NCBI RefSeq assembly: GCF_018812025.1 | Contig: NC_063045.1 | Span: 53,016,579-53,080,578, forward strand | Source of the DNA: Megalobrama amblycephala | Lineage: Eukaryota; Chordata; Actinopteri; Cypriniformes; Xenocyprididae | DNA length: 64,000 bases | Reading direction: 5' to 3' | Shown here: one piece after another, positions 12,792 to 63,160 of the stretch | Position numbering within the stretch: the first letter of the stretch is position 1 | Layout of the letters: each line of letters starts with the position of its first letter | Notes under the pieces: generated by a model | Seen by the model: the letters and a program-made list of their open reading frames with translations, nothing else | Told to the model about the DNA's origin: nothing | The model's database searches: none | Made by a program: the position numbers and the translations under genes

Positions 12792-13185
12792 ACACTACCA
12801 CTCAAAACAAAAGTTTGGGGTCAGTTTGAGGACTTAAATAACTGTTTTCTATTTGAATATACTGTAAAATGTTAACAAAAATAAAAACAATTTATTCCTG
12901 TGATGGCTAAGCTGAATTTTCAGCATCATTACTCCAGACTTCAGTGTCACATGATCCTTCAGAAATCATTCTAATGTGCTGATTTGGTGCATCAAGAAAC
13001 ATTTTTTATTATTATTATAACATCAATGCTGAAAACGGTTGTGCTGCTTTATTGTGGAATCCATGATGCATCAGGAACGGAACAGCATTTATTTCAAATA
13101 GAAATCTTTTGTAACATTATACATGTCTTTATTGTCATTTTAGATCAATTTAATGCATCCTTGTTGAATAAAAGTATGATTAAAT
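12792..13185 (+). repeat. Partial copy of the 8229-9166 interspersed repeat
   Basis: Begins actaccactcaaaacaaaag and carries the same tcacatgatccttcagaaat core as the inverted pair at 8229-9166. It is diverged and incomplete. Confidence 0.7.
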
Positions 13186-14205
13186 TTGATACAATTCAAA
13201 TTTTCTCTGCTTCTTTGGTTAAACAATAAAACCATTACGTAATGTTCTGTATCGGTTCTTATTTGGTTGTCAGGCCGGTTACCTAGAATGCTGGTTTCTA
13301 AAAATAACCAAACAGGAACCCTTGCGCTAACATTAGGAGAACGTTATGTTTCCCTAATGTTGACATATGAGAATCTGCAACAAAATACCATAAATGCTAC
13401 ATCTTATGTAACTGTAGGAAGAAAAGGAAAACCAGAACAGCGGCTTAGGACTGTTGCAAGTTACTACTAGGCCCAATATCCATATTCAGAAACTGCGCTG
13501 CACCTAAAAAATGGCTATAAAATAGAGCTCTTTAGGTTAGTGAAATGATTCAAGTTCTTCCTGTGTGAAGTGTGCTGTATATGAGCATCGGATGAGACCT
13601 TGCACTTTTAAACAGTTGCATTGTGAGCCTTTTTAGTTAATTCTGAAATCTGAGCGCTGTGGAAAACTCTCAGACCTCAAGCACTTGACACAAATTTTCA
13701 TATTGACTGCGACGGCTAAAAGCTTTTGAATGGCAGTTGAGCTTTGAGTGGAGTGCTCACTGTCCTCGGTGTAATTAGCATTTAGCTGTTAGCAATAGAG
13801 CTTTAATTGCTTGTTTATTGCTTCTGACCTCCCACAAGGTGCTTTCAGTTCCCTGTCCTCCTACGCGTGTGACCCCCGACCCTACCGGTTTTTGTTCTGC
13901 CGTCTGCTACGAGATGCTCGCCTGCAGCGCGCGGGTCTTTTGTTGCCTTCAGCTGCGACACAGCACTCAAGGTCTTTTACTTTTTTGCTGAAGTATGTGT
14001 GTGAGTATGTGTACAAAAGAGAGAGCATTTGCTCTTGAGAGGTTGTCATTGAAGCTCTGATTCACCTGTTGAGGTACTGGTTTCTCTCAGGGACGTGTGT
14101 GCGGGTGCGGAATGGAGATAAAGACCGAGAACTTTCAGCCAGAAATTCCTCGGTACAAAGATCTGATCATAATGCAAAAGGCTTAAAACAGAGCGCATAT
14201 TGAGT
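13186..14205. other. Noncoding DNA, nothing recognised
   Basis: No exon, repeat family or RNA gene identified. 13830-13990 is comparatively CG-rich, with short frames lacking homology. Confidence 0.45.
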
Positions 14206-14299
14206 GTAGTTTGGTAAGGAACGATTAGTGAGAATATAGGGATCATATGGAATGATTTGAAAATGTATGTATCATTTTGAATATATGAGGGTCAGTTAA

Positions 14300-15026
14300 A
14301 GGGGTGGTTGATTATGATTTCACTTTTTTATCTTTAGTTAGTGTGTAATGTTGCTGTTTGAGCATAAACAACATCTGCAAAGTTATGACGCTCAAACTTC
14401 AATGCAAAGGGAGATTTTTTTTTTTACAGAAATTGCTTTCAAGGACTACAACAAATGGCTGATAGGGACTACAACGAGCTTCTTACCGGGTTGATGACAT
14501 CACTAACCCTAAAATTTACACAAACGAGGGTCAGTTCAATGCTGGATTTGCACAAAAGATAAACATGACGGCACATGCTAGTCGATGAGTTGAATCAACT
14601 CCACAGCAACTACATACATTTATCCACTAACCATTCAGAAACGTCCAGATGCATTCTTAAAGTTGTAACTTCTTCCTAAATCTCTCCATCAGTGTCTGAC
14701 TCTGGTTTGAACGATGTAAGGCTGAACACCGTTACTGATAATCCTCATTTTGGCTGTGTGAGATTCTCCAGCTTTGTTGTTGTTGAGCAACTGAAGCATG
14801 AGCTGTTAAAGCTCCGCCCTCTTCTGGAAAGGGGGCCAGGAGCAGCAGCTCATTTGCATTTAAAGGGACACACACAAAAACTGCTTTTTTTTTGTTCACA
14901 CCCAAATAGGGGCAAAATTGACAAGCTATAATAAATGATCTGTGGGGTATTTTGAGCTGAAACTTCACAGACACATTCTGGGGACACTTATATTACATCT
15001 TGTGAAAGGGGCATTATAGTTCTCCT
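14300..15026. mobile_element. Element between TTAA, AGGGGTGGTTG terminus
   Basis: TTAA at 14296-14299 and 15027-15030 flank 727 bp beginning AGGGGTGGTTGATTATGATT and ending near gcattatagttctcct. A second copy starts at 63161 and a diverged one is at 31073-31675. Its right part (ggggtattttgagctgaaac) is shared with the AGGTGCC family, so the two families are related. It encodes nothing. Confidence 0.75.
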
Positions 15027-15486
15027 TTAAATAAGTAGGGATCGGTTTGAGTATGTATGGATCATTTGAAGATGTGGAGATCTGTTGAAGTTTGTGGGAA
15101 TCCGTTTGGATATATAGCTTTCATGGTAGTATTTTGGGATCAGTGCGATTATGCCAAGATGGCAGCTTGACTATGTGGGTATTGTAAAGTATATAAACAT
15201 CAGTTTGAGTATGTAGTTATCAGTCTGTGGGGATCATCAGTATGAGTATTTGGCTTCCGTTTGAGTATAATTATTGGATGAATTTGAGTATGTGGGAATG
15301 AGTTTGCATATATAGCCTATTAAGGAATCAGTTTGACTATTTTAGAATTAGTTTAAATATTTATGAGTTTTTGGAATCATGTGGGCATTATTTGAAGTAT
15401 GCAAGGAACAATTTGAGATTATTGTGATCAATCTGAGTATATAGTATTCAGGTTAAGTATGTGGGCATCATTTTCAAGTCACCATG

Positions 15487-15796
15487 AATCAAAATTTATA
15501 ATTCTTGTTTTTTATGGAATATTATTATAAATATGCCCTCGTAATCTTCTATCAAATTTTTTTCCCCTCCCTCTTGCAGCGACATCTCTTCTCTGATGAC
15601 GCGTTTACTGGTGTGAGAGCGGGACAACCTGTCACTCACATGTGATCCACCAATAGCAAACCACAGCCATCCAATCAGTTCCCGATGGACAAAATCAAGT
15701 CCCGCCCTACATTTTTTCTTGTTCTGGAAGCTGTTTAATTTGGGTTTACATCACAATAGGGAAGAAAAGACTAAAAACTGCTGTTAAATGCTGACT
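15487..15796 (-). mobile_element. TTAA element, AGTCGGCATG-type terminus (inverted copy)
   Basis: The right edge reads GCTGACT then TTAA (15797-15800), the inverse of the AGTCAGC start at 23271. Inside, the cttctctgatgacg and gtcactcacatgtga blocks match the copies at 23271 and 44551. The left edge is approximate. Inserted into the tandem array. Confidence 0.6.
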
Positions 15797-16130
15797 TTAA
15801 GTTTATAAGTATCAGTTTGAGTGTATAGTGATCTGTCTCAGATCAATTTAAGTATGTGGGCATCATTTTAAGTATATAAGGATCAGTTTGAGTATATAGT
15901 GATTGAGTGAAAGGATACATTTGAGTATGCAGGATTCAATGGGGATCATTTTAAGTATATAAAGATGAGTTTCAGTATGTGTGGATCAGTTTGCACATAT
16001 AGTGAGTGAGGGAGCAGATGTATAACAGTCAATTTGAATATGATTTTGGGATCAGTTTAAATTTATATGGAATATATTAGTATACAGTTTAATTATGCAG
16101 GGATCAGTTTATATATTCTATGCGTATTTG

Positions 16131-16847
16131 TTGGTGTATCTGGTTATGATGATAGAGGGATGAAGTGTGTCTGTTTAATGCATGTATAAGCGTGCTGTTC
16201 TCATTAAAGCAGTGATTGCAGGCGGCAGCAGTGGGATGGGGGGCGGCGGAGGGGTAAGTGTGAAAGGATGACTCGTTTTATGGCCATCGGCCTCATGGTA
16301 ACGGGCCTCTGTGCGTCAGTGAGCCGCTGACCTGAACTGTCACAGCAGGTGAGCCCTCCTCTCACCCTACCCTCTCATTCTTTCTCTCTCTCTCTCTCCC
16401 ACTATTTTCCCCCCTTCCCTTCTTTCTGTCTCACTGCGTCATCAGCGCTTCTGTTCTGCTGAGGTGTCCGTGCGGCCCATCCAGGAAGCTGGATACAGGC
16501 AGAACGAGGGAATAGGTGTGGTTTTTTGAGTGCATCGGTGAATTTGAGGTGGGTCAGCATTCTGCACCGAGCTGGAAAATTCCTCCTGCGTTGGCCAGTG
16601 CAGTTTGTTTGTGCAAGATTTGGGAGCGTTCCCAACTGTGTTTATTATCCAGAACGATCTTTACTAGCAATGTGCGCCAAGACAAATTTCCATAACGCTT
16701 AAACAGAAATTTTGCAACCGACTAGTCTGTATAAGCGATCCATTTGAAATAGCCTACTTAATCTATGAATCAAACAGTCAAAGCATGCTCCTGAAAAATA
16801 AGTCATATACATGTGCTGTTCTTGCCTTGCATTGTGATCAGTGTACA
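16131..16847. other. Less AT-rich noncoding DNA with one exon-like segment
   Basis: 16222-16253 lies between an attgcag acceptor-like and a gtaagt donor-like sequence and holds an ATG (16236) followed by glycine codons. The phase would join correctly to the exon at 19786. This is the only trace of a possible alternative first ksr1 exon that I see, and support is weak. No other feature recognised. Confidence 0.3.
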
Positions 16848-16851
16848 TTAA

Positions 16852-17715
16852 AGCTGCAGTCCGTAACTTTTTTTGGTTAAAATTGATCCAAAATCTATTT
16901 TTCAGCAAGTACACAACGGTAAGCTTGTAATAATGTTTTATAATAAGAGCGACATGGTGGATTTCCGTGGGAAATTTGAGCATGCAGCAGTTCGTCTGTG
17001 CGTCATTACGTCACGTCCGTAAACAGAAAGAAGGAGTCCAGGCTAGTCGGTTTTATCACGTGAGGATGCTGCTGGTAGCGGATTATTTATAGTCTGTTCT
17101 CACAGCAGCTGAAATAATTCAATTTATCATTTTGATGGCGGATTGTAATCCAGAAAGGTCCAAATGACAATCATCAGTGACAACTGGAGATTCACCCGTA
17201 GTCAAAAAGCAAAAGACTTTGAACTGTGGAGTGGCTACTTGAAATCTACAGGTAACGCTAATACACACTAAATACACATAGTCACGTAATGCTGATGTTG
17301 TTAACATTAACAATTTGAGAACAATTTAACAGTAATAATAATTTGCACGGTTTAGCATGATCAGAGCTAAGCGATCGTTAGATTTAATCATCATTGGCAG
17401 TGTGATTTATTGTAGGCCTAATGCTTTTTTCCTCAGTTGGTCAGAACAAAAGTGTCAGAAATGTTACTTACTTGTTCAGATGATATTTTCCAGTGAAAAT
17501 TCTTATATTGGTCATACTTTCAAGACGTTGAATCTGTGATTCTGAAGTTCAGTATCCACACCGGTGCGGTGACTGACAGCAAGCATTAGATTCATCCGCG
17601 CTGACGAGCTGTGCCGAGGCACAACGCACGTACAGATAACTGTTCCGCATATGACTGCAATTGCAGGTTTCAAACAAGAGATGGCGACAAAGAGGAAAAA
17701 TCGCGGACTGCAGCT
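16852..17715. mobile_element. Element between TTAA, AGCTGCAGTCCG termini
   Basis: TTAA at 16848-16851 and 17716-17719 flank 864 bp whose ends are inverted: AGCTGCAGTCCG at the left, CGGACTGCAGCT at the right. No transposase frame. The right TTAA directly abuts a fragment of another TTAA family (17720-17815). Confidence 0.8.
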
Positions 17716-17719
17716 TTAA

Positions 17720-17815
17720 AGTCGGCATGAAATGGAAGGTGTGATAGTCTTTTATTCTCTGTTAAGACTTATCCAAGTGAAATGGCTTCTCGAACAAGAA
17801 AAAATGTAGGGTGGG
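17720..17815 (+). mobile_element. Fragment of TTAA element, AGTCGGCATG terminus
   Basis: Starts AGTCGGCATGAAATGG immediately after TTAA and continues into the caagtgaaatggcttct segment seen at 23271. Truncated after ~96 bp. Confidence 0.65.
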
Positions 17816-17841
17816 ACAGCACAATTTTTGTATTTAATTGT

Positions 17842-17905
17842 GCAGTCAAATCGATTAATCGTAATTAATCGCATGTAAGTGAAAATATATAATATATAAT
17901 GATAT

Positions 17906-17959
<54 letters not shown>

Positions 17960-18027
17960 CACACACATATATAGTTACAAACTTTTATGTTGGATGTGAT
18001 TAATCGTGATTAATCGATTTGACAGCA
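17842..18027. mobile_element. Short inverted-repeat element enclosing a (GT)n tract
   Basis: GCAGTCAAATCGATTAATCG at the left is inverted as cgattaatcgatttgacagc-type sequence at the right (aatcgatttgacagc). The middle is a (GT)n/(TA)n microsatellite. The ends resemble a common fish hAT-type nonautonomous element. Confidence 0.65.
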
Positions 18028-19221
18028 CTAATTTTTTATATTATAAACAGAATTCCTCAAATAAAATTAAGTTAGCATAAATCAGCACATCAAGGTATTG
18101 TTGTTTGTAACCACGGCAAATGCTTTCGCATCAGTTTGAATGCGCTTTTTGTGTATGAAAGTATCTGTGCACATGACACAGGGCAAAATCACAAGAAAAG
18201 CTTGATGTGTACTGGCAACATTATTTAAGTATATTCTATTCATTAGTGTACTAATTTAGGATCTCATGTTGTCAAGTAAGTTTCATTCATAATTTTTTCA
18301 CTTTAAATTGGTATAAAATTTAAAAAAAATAATAATTTACCCATATTTCATATGGGTATTGTTTTTTTCTGCTTTTCATTTTTTTGTTTAAATTCAAAAT
18401 AATCCCTCACTTTGTCTTCCAAATGGGGATTTCTCTTTAGCCCGAAACGAATGACACATGCAAAGTCTAAAATGTAAAATGAAATGATTTTGTGTTCTGC
18501 TCCAGATATACACTTTTCAAAATAATGTATTATTTTTTTAACTGAAACATTAGCATGACAGTAATTTGAATGTAGCCTTTGTAAAAATATAAAGCAAAAC
18601 ATAAAAGTGCAAAAAAATGACTAGTATTTCCAACGTCGACTAGTAGCAGCAGTATCATTTAGTCAACTAGTCTCACACATCCCTAATACAGGCTGGAATG
18701 GGGAAAAATCCTGTAGCCCTAAATCGGCATGTTCGGCGGAATATGAAACTGGGAGCAGACGGCAACGGCTGCGTTCGACGAGACGGACTGCCGCCTTAGC
18801 CTCAGTGTGAACTCTGCGTCTCGTGGAGCTGTGATGTCAGAACGCTCCCACCGTCAGCGCAGTGTTCCGATGACACTCAGTTGCCATGCCAGCAGTGCAG
18901 TCGCCCCCATGAGGAGGGCTGCAGCTCCCTTCCATATAATAACAGTTATTTATAGCTGACAGCCCTGTTTGCTGAAGGGGAGCACAAAAAAGAGAGAGGG
19001 AGAGAAAATCCAGTCAGATTTCAAACTGCGTGCGCTCTGATGCCGTGTTATTTGCAGGTGCGACTGAGGCTGAAATCTGGCTGATGAGAGACACTGCAGT
19101 AATGCAAAGCTTTGGATCGGTGCTGTATCCGATGTATTGTGACTTTGATTAATTGACATCTGCCATTCTGACAGAACATGCATTCTTTGAGATTTCACAT
19201 CCATGTCATAAGGGCCTGTCA
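18028..19221. other. Noncoding DNA, nothing recognised
   Basis: 18030-18690 is AT-rich. 18700-18910 is less AT-rich with several CpGs, but I find no supported exon or known motif. Confidence 0.45.
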
Positions 19222-19225
19222 TTAA

Positions 19226-19556
19226 AGGGATAGTTCACCCAAAAATGAAAATTCTGTCATCATTTACTCGCCCTCAAGTAGTTCCAAACCTGTATGAATT
19301 TCTTTGTTCTGCTCAACACAAAGGAAGATATTTGGAAGAATGTCAGTAACCAAACAGATCTCGCCCCCCATTGACTACCATAGTATTTATTTTTCCTACT
19401 ATGATATTCAATTGGGGGCGAGATATGTTTGGTTACCGACATTCTTCCAAATATCTTCCTTTGTGTTCAGCAGAACAAAGAAATCCATACAGGTTTGGAT
19501 CTACTTGAGGGCGAGTAAATGATGACAGAATTGTCATTTTTGGGTGAACTATCCCT
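19226..19556. mobile_element. Fold-back element between TTAA, AGGGATAGTTCACCC termini
   Basis: TTAA at 19222-19225 and 19557-19560 flank 331 bp. The halves are nearly perfect inverted repeats (catttactcgccctcaagta against tacttgagggcgagtaaatg). This is a clean, probably young copy of the family and ends 229 bp before a ksr1 exon. Confidence 0.9.
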
Positions 19557-19785
19557 TTAAATCTAAATGGACTTGATTGCATGTCTTCTTGGTGTCATTT
19601 GTAATATCCATCATGCTCATGTAACACTTGTCTGTCTTCAAAAATCTGAGTTCACACAGCTGTATGTGAAATTGTCCTTTGGTTGAATGTGAAACCCGCA
19701 GAGGCAATAAAGGCCTCTCTCAGGCTCCGCCCCTCCTCTGACCGGCCCCTCCCTCATCTGCTTTGTGCTCTGCTTCCCCCTTCAG

Positions 19786-39320
<19,535 letters not shown>

Positions 39321-39327
<7 letters not shown>

Positions 39328-40500
39328 CCACGTGCCTGAAACATGAGAAATGCAAAACTCAATTCCTGGCCCTGCCTTGCATGCCTGCTGAAAGCCTGAC
39401 CTCTTCTGGACTTATAAACTAACATCGCCTGCTGTTCCGTCTCTATCTTTCTTTGGTTCTGTGGGTGGTGGGATGGGGGACTACCGTGACCATGCGTAAA
39501 ACAAAACGCTTTGCCTTTTTTAAATTCCTATTTCTACTATTATTTTCGGAGTGTGCGACTGGTTCTCTCTTCCCCTCCTGCTCCGGTTTGTGACATCACG
39601 TGACGCATTTCCTGTTGGATTCGCAGGATTCAGTGACACTGCAATGAAGATGTTCTCCTTCTCTCTCACTCTTTCTCTCTCTCTTCTCTCCCTCTCTCGT
39701 GGTCTTGGTGCCTCTTAGTCCTGTGTGACATGCGCTGATTCTGTCTCTGATTGGCTCGTCTGATTCATGCCAACATACCTTTAGTTGTCACTCTTCCTCC
39801 ATGGTGTCCGATAGTAGACATTTTGTTTCGCAAATGATGGAAAGTTAGAGCTGTGAGGTTCTAACAAAATGCGGCCTGGGTTATAGAAGGGCCATTTCTG
39901 AGTACAGTATGCGAAAATGAGCCAAAGAGAAGCATGTGCATCTTCTCATCTGACTACTATCGGTCCTGATTTTCCACGACGAAGATGTTGAACGCTTGAA
40001 TTAAAGTGAGATTTCAATGAACCCAGCAGAACAGTGTTCCATAAGTTGTTTAAACATGAACTCTCATGTGTGTTTGTGTGTAACGTGCGTGTTTGTAACA
40101 TTGTGTATGTGGAAGGGTGTGTGTTTGTTTGTTTTGTGAAAGACTGGACTTTGTGGTTTAGAAATATCAATGACAATGTAAAATATTTATGTATAAATAT
40201 GGTTTATTTATTGTACAGTCAATGAACAGAATTCTTTTAATATTTATATGGACATTTTATATAAATATAAATAAATATATATACTGTACATCATGACATT
40301 TTGAATAGGTACTGCTGTGCTATCCCAGATGTAAATATTCTTTATATTTTTTCATGTAAAAAAACAAAACAAAAAACATGGAAAACTTTTTTTAGAATGG
40401 GTCGGTACATGTCATGTACAGTCATATTTTTGTATTGCATGTGGCTACTGTACACAGTGTCTGTTCTCATCCTTGAAAGACAATAAAATTGAGCTTGTCA
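39321..40500 (+). CDS. ksr1: ksr1 last exon: two codons, stop and 3' UTR
   Basis: After ttgttgttgtag the exon completes the split codon and gives Glu-Leu-stop (39321-39327), so the protein ends KSAEL, matching the short KSR1 C-terminus. The rest is 3' UTR to about 40500. It contains AU-rich ATTTA motifs near 40180-40280, a Pumilio-type TGTAAATA at 40330-40337 and an AATAAA signal at 40482-40487. Only 7 nt of this exon are coding. Confidence 0.85.
40482..40487 (+). terminator. ksr1: Polyadenylation signal AATAAA of ksr1
   Basis: Canonical AATAAA followed by a GT-rich stretch (cgtgactgtgttccgg) within 30 nt, the usual downstream element. This is the first strong signal after the stop codon that has both parts. 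Confidence 0.75.
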
Positions 40501-42890
40501 CGTGACTGTGTTCCGGTCTATTCCCGGGGATTTGCAGAGACTTGTGAGGAATGGTGGACAGATTGCCTCAGAATGTCATTGTAAGCACACAACCATAATG
40601 AGGACAAAAAATTCTTCTCATGGAGCACAATTGTGTTTTATATACAGTTATAATGATGAAAATAACTCATGTGTTTGGAGTTTTTAGACTTTCTTTGTGG
40701 AAAAAGAGAGAAATACGGGCGTTCAGAAAAATGACGGTTCGGTTTTTCTCTGTGTTTATGCCAGTAATGACCTCTAGGGGTCAGTGTTACACTGTCTCAC
40801 TGCAGGGAGTTCATACCATTACTGGAATCGGCGTCTAGTGTACCAATGCACAGGTTAACACAACTTCAATAGCACAGTGAAGCACTTAAAGGGTTAGTTC
40901 ACCCAAAAATGAAAATAATGTCATTTATTACTCACCCTCATGCCGTTCCACACCCGTAAGACCTTCGTTAATCTTCGGAACACAAATTAAGATACTTCCG
41001 ATGGCTCAGTGAGGCCTCCATTGGGAGCAATGACATTTCCTCTCTCAAGATCCATAAAGGTAGGCTACTAAAAACATATTTAAATCAGTTCATGTGAGTA
41101 CAGTGGTTCAATATTAATATTATAAAGCGACAAGAATATTTTTGGTGGCGCCAAAAAAAATAACGACTTATAAAGTGATGGCCGATTTCAAAACAATGCT
41201 TCATGAAGCATTGGAGCATTATGAATCAGTGTATCGATTCATGATTCGGATCGCTTGTCAAACTGCCAACGGCTGAATTTACGTGACTTTGGCGCTCCGA
41301 ACAGTAGACTCGATACACTGATTCATTTATGCTCCGATGCTTCCTGAAGCATTGTTTTGAAATCGGTCATCACTTTATAACTCCTTTTTTTTTGGCGCAG
41401 CAAAAATATTCTCGTCGCTTTATAATATTAATATTGAATCACTGTACTCACATGAACTGATTTAAATATGTTTTTAGTACCTTTATGGATCTTGAGAGAG
41501 GAAATTGCTCCCTATGAAGGCCTCACGGAGCCATCGGATTTCAACTAAAATATCTTAATTTGTGTTCGGAAGATTAACGACGGTCTTACGGGTGTGGAAC
41601 GGCATAAGGGTAAGTAATAAATGACAGAAATTTCATTTTTGGGTGAACTAACCCTTTAATAGCACATATTCTTTAAAAAAGTTGCTTAGATAATTCTTTA
41701 AAAAGCATTTTTCCTCTTTCAAGACTAACTAACCATATATTCAGAGTTTGAGGGAACTGTGACAGTTTAAGACAAGTCTTCCATTGATAACAAAAAAATG
41801 AGAATACTGAAGTGACGGAACTTCCTCAGTGTCTGAAAGATATATAACCCTGCAGTTTTATGCTGATTAATACATAAAATACAATTTTGTTTGTATTTAA
41901 TAATAAATATGCCTAAAGAACAGTGATGTTTGCATGTTTATATCAGGGCATTCAACTGTCAGAGAGTAAATGAACTGTCAAAAACACTGTGAACCCAGCA
42001 GCTTTCTGCCAGCAGTCCATATTCTTGTGAATACCATGGCTAGGTCTGGAGACTCTTGAGAAACTGTCCATTCACTGTGAGGTTTGAGCTCCAGGGCTCT
42101 TCACAAAGGTTTGCTTTGTGTCTCGAGGCAGCTTCTAATTTCTCTGTGTCTGAGAGCGTTCACTGTTCTGCATCGACCATGCTGTTTCCGGCATCTCTTT
42201 GAGTTTTACTCACACAGAGCCTCGCACTGCCTGCAACAAGCTGCTCTTTCTTCTGCTCTCTCTCTCTCTGCGTTTCCCCAGATTCATGAATCTGTTTCCT
42301 TTACAGCATGTGACTGGAAAGTGGCTATAGAATAGAGACTTGAAGTGCATGGTTTTACACAAACTAAAATATATTTTAGTTTCCAAGTTTAGACCTATAA
42401 AGTGATTTTATTTAACATGACAACATCAAAAAAGAAATTACATACACAAACCTTGTGTGTTACATGATTATTTGTTTACTTATTTTGGAATAGGTAATAT
42501 TAAAACATTGCTCAGAAAGTGTAACATGAGGGATTGTTATATAGAGAGCTAAAAACTATATGAATATGTATTTAAATAATTATTAAAAATAATTCTCACA
42601 ATCATTTTCTGGTTTGTGATTGTTCTCTCTTTCTCACTCTCTCTATGAATATTAGTTTCAGTTTTAATGAATATTATTTTTATGATATATTTTTCCTCTC
42701 TCAATTTCACATCAAATTTTATCGGAATGACTATATTGTATAATATTAATAGAATATTTTTATATGAAGAATATAGAATTTAGTTTAAATACAAAATATA
42801 ATTTAAATTAAAACTAAACATAAATATAAAAAAACTAATTTATCTCACTCTTTGAATTTTATTTTCGGTTATAATGAATTTTGTAGTATA

Positions 42891-42941
<51 letters not shown>

Positions 42942-42970
42942 TAAAAAAATAAATTAAAAACAAATATAAA
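40501..42970. other. Intergenic region between ksr1 and nf1
   Basis: About 2.5 kb. It includes the fold-back element at 40890-41655, otherwise single-copy-looking DNA, and a (TA)n tract near 42895-42937 shortly before the nf1 promoter. No gene recognised. Confidence 0.6.
40890..41655. mobile_element. 766-bp fold-back element, TTAA-flanked
   Basis: TTAA at 40886-40889 and 41656-41659. The termini AGGGTTAGTTCACCC and gggtgaactaaccct are inverted. The arms pair almost throughout: attaatattataaagcgac occurs near 41110 with its inverse near 41410. It encodes nothing. Confidence 0.9.
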
Positions 42971-43000
42971 CTCTCTCTCTCTCTCTCTCTCTCTCGCTCT
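42971..43000 (+). repeat. (CT)n tract upstream of nf1
   Basis: Uninterrupted CT repeats end at the CG-rich first-exon region. GAGA/CT tracts are frequent in core promoters; a role here is inference. Confidence 0.85.
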
Positions 43001-43006
43001 CTGCTG

Positions 43007-43016
43007 GCGCATGCGC
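43007..43016. promoter_or_regulatory. nf1: NRF1-type site GCGCATGCGC
   Basis: A perfect palindromic NRF1 consensus 273 nt upstream of the nf1 start codon, at the edge of a CpG-rich block (43001-43450) and with no TATA box. This fits a housekeeping-type CpG promoter. Confidence 0.6.
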
Positions 43017-43100
43017 ACTCGTGTCCTCATCTCTCATCTGCACCGCTGCTGTGCTGCTGCTGCTTCGCTGGATCGGAGGATTTAAACTTCCGGCACTGTC

Positions 43101-43124
43101 ATGGCGGCATGCTGCTGTTTCTGA
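43101..43124 (+). other. Upstream ORF 1 in nf1 leader (7 codons)
   Basis: ATGGCGGCATGC... ends at TGA after seven codons. It overlaps the start of upstream ORF 2 in another frame. It counts only if transcription begins upstream of it. Confidence 0.45.
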
Positions 43125-43282
43125 TACCGACCAGACCGAATACCGAGCCGCCCCTCGTTCGGCCCTCAGCGCGGCGCGGATCGAGGAGCGCAGGGGTCGC
43201 GGACCGCGGAAAAGGCGTCCTCTCCTCCTCCACTTCATCATCATCATCTTCATCATCATCAGTGGCGGAGGTGCAGGCGTGA
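43109..43282 (+). other. Upstream ORF 2 in nf1 leader (57 codons)
   Basis: ATG at 43109, TGA at 43280-43282, in the same frame as nf1 and ending 6 nt before its ATG. The C-terminal half is a serine run from TCA/TCC repeats. Likely translation-regulatory rather than a functional peptide, if it is transcribed. Confidence 0.5.
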
Positions 43283-43288
43283 GCGGCC

Positions 43289-63104
<19,816 letters not shown>

Positions 63105-63160
63105 GTAAGTCATTTACTTGCTTGTTAGTGTCAGCTTTACTGTGAAGGTCATTCTCTTAA

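Larger units (their letters stand above)
14206..16130 (+). repeat. Degenerate ~20-bp tandem array interrupted by two elements
   Basis: A unit near GGATCAGTTTGAGTATATAG recurs with drift through 14206-14299, 15031-15485 and 15801-16130. Recognisable units include atcagtttgagtatgtag near 15190, atcagtttgagtatatagtg near 15890 and atcagtttgcacatatagtg near 15990; I count at least twenty. TTAA-type elements at 14300-15026 and about 15487-15796 interrupt it. The divergence shows it is old. No function is apparent. Confidence 0.7.
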
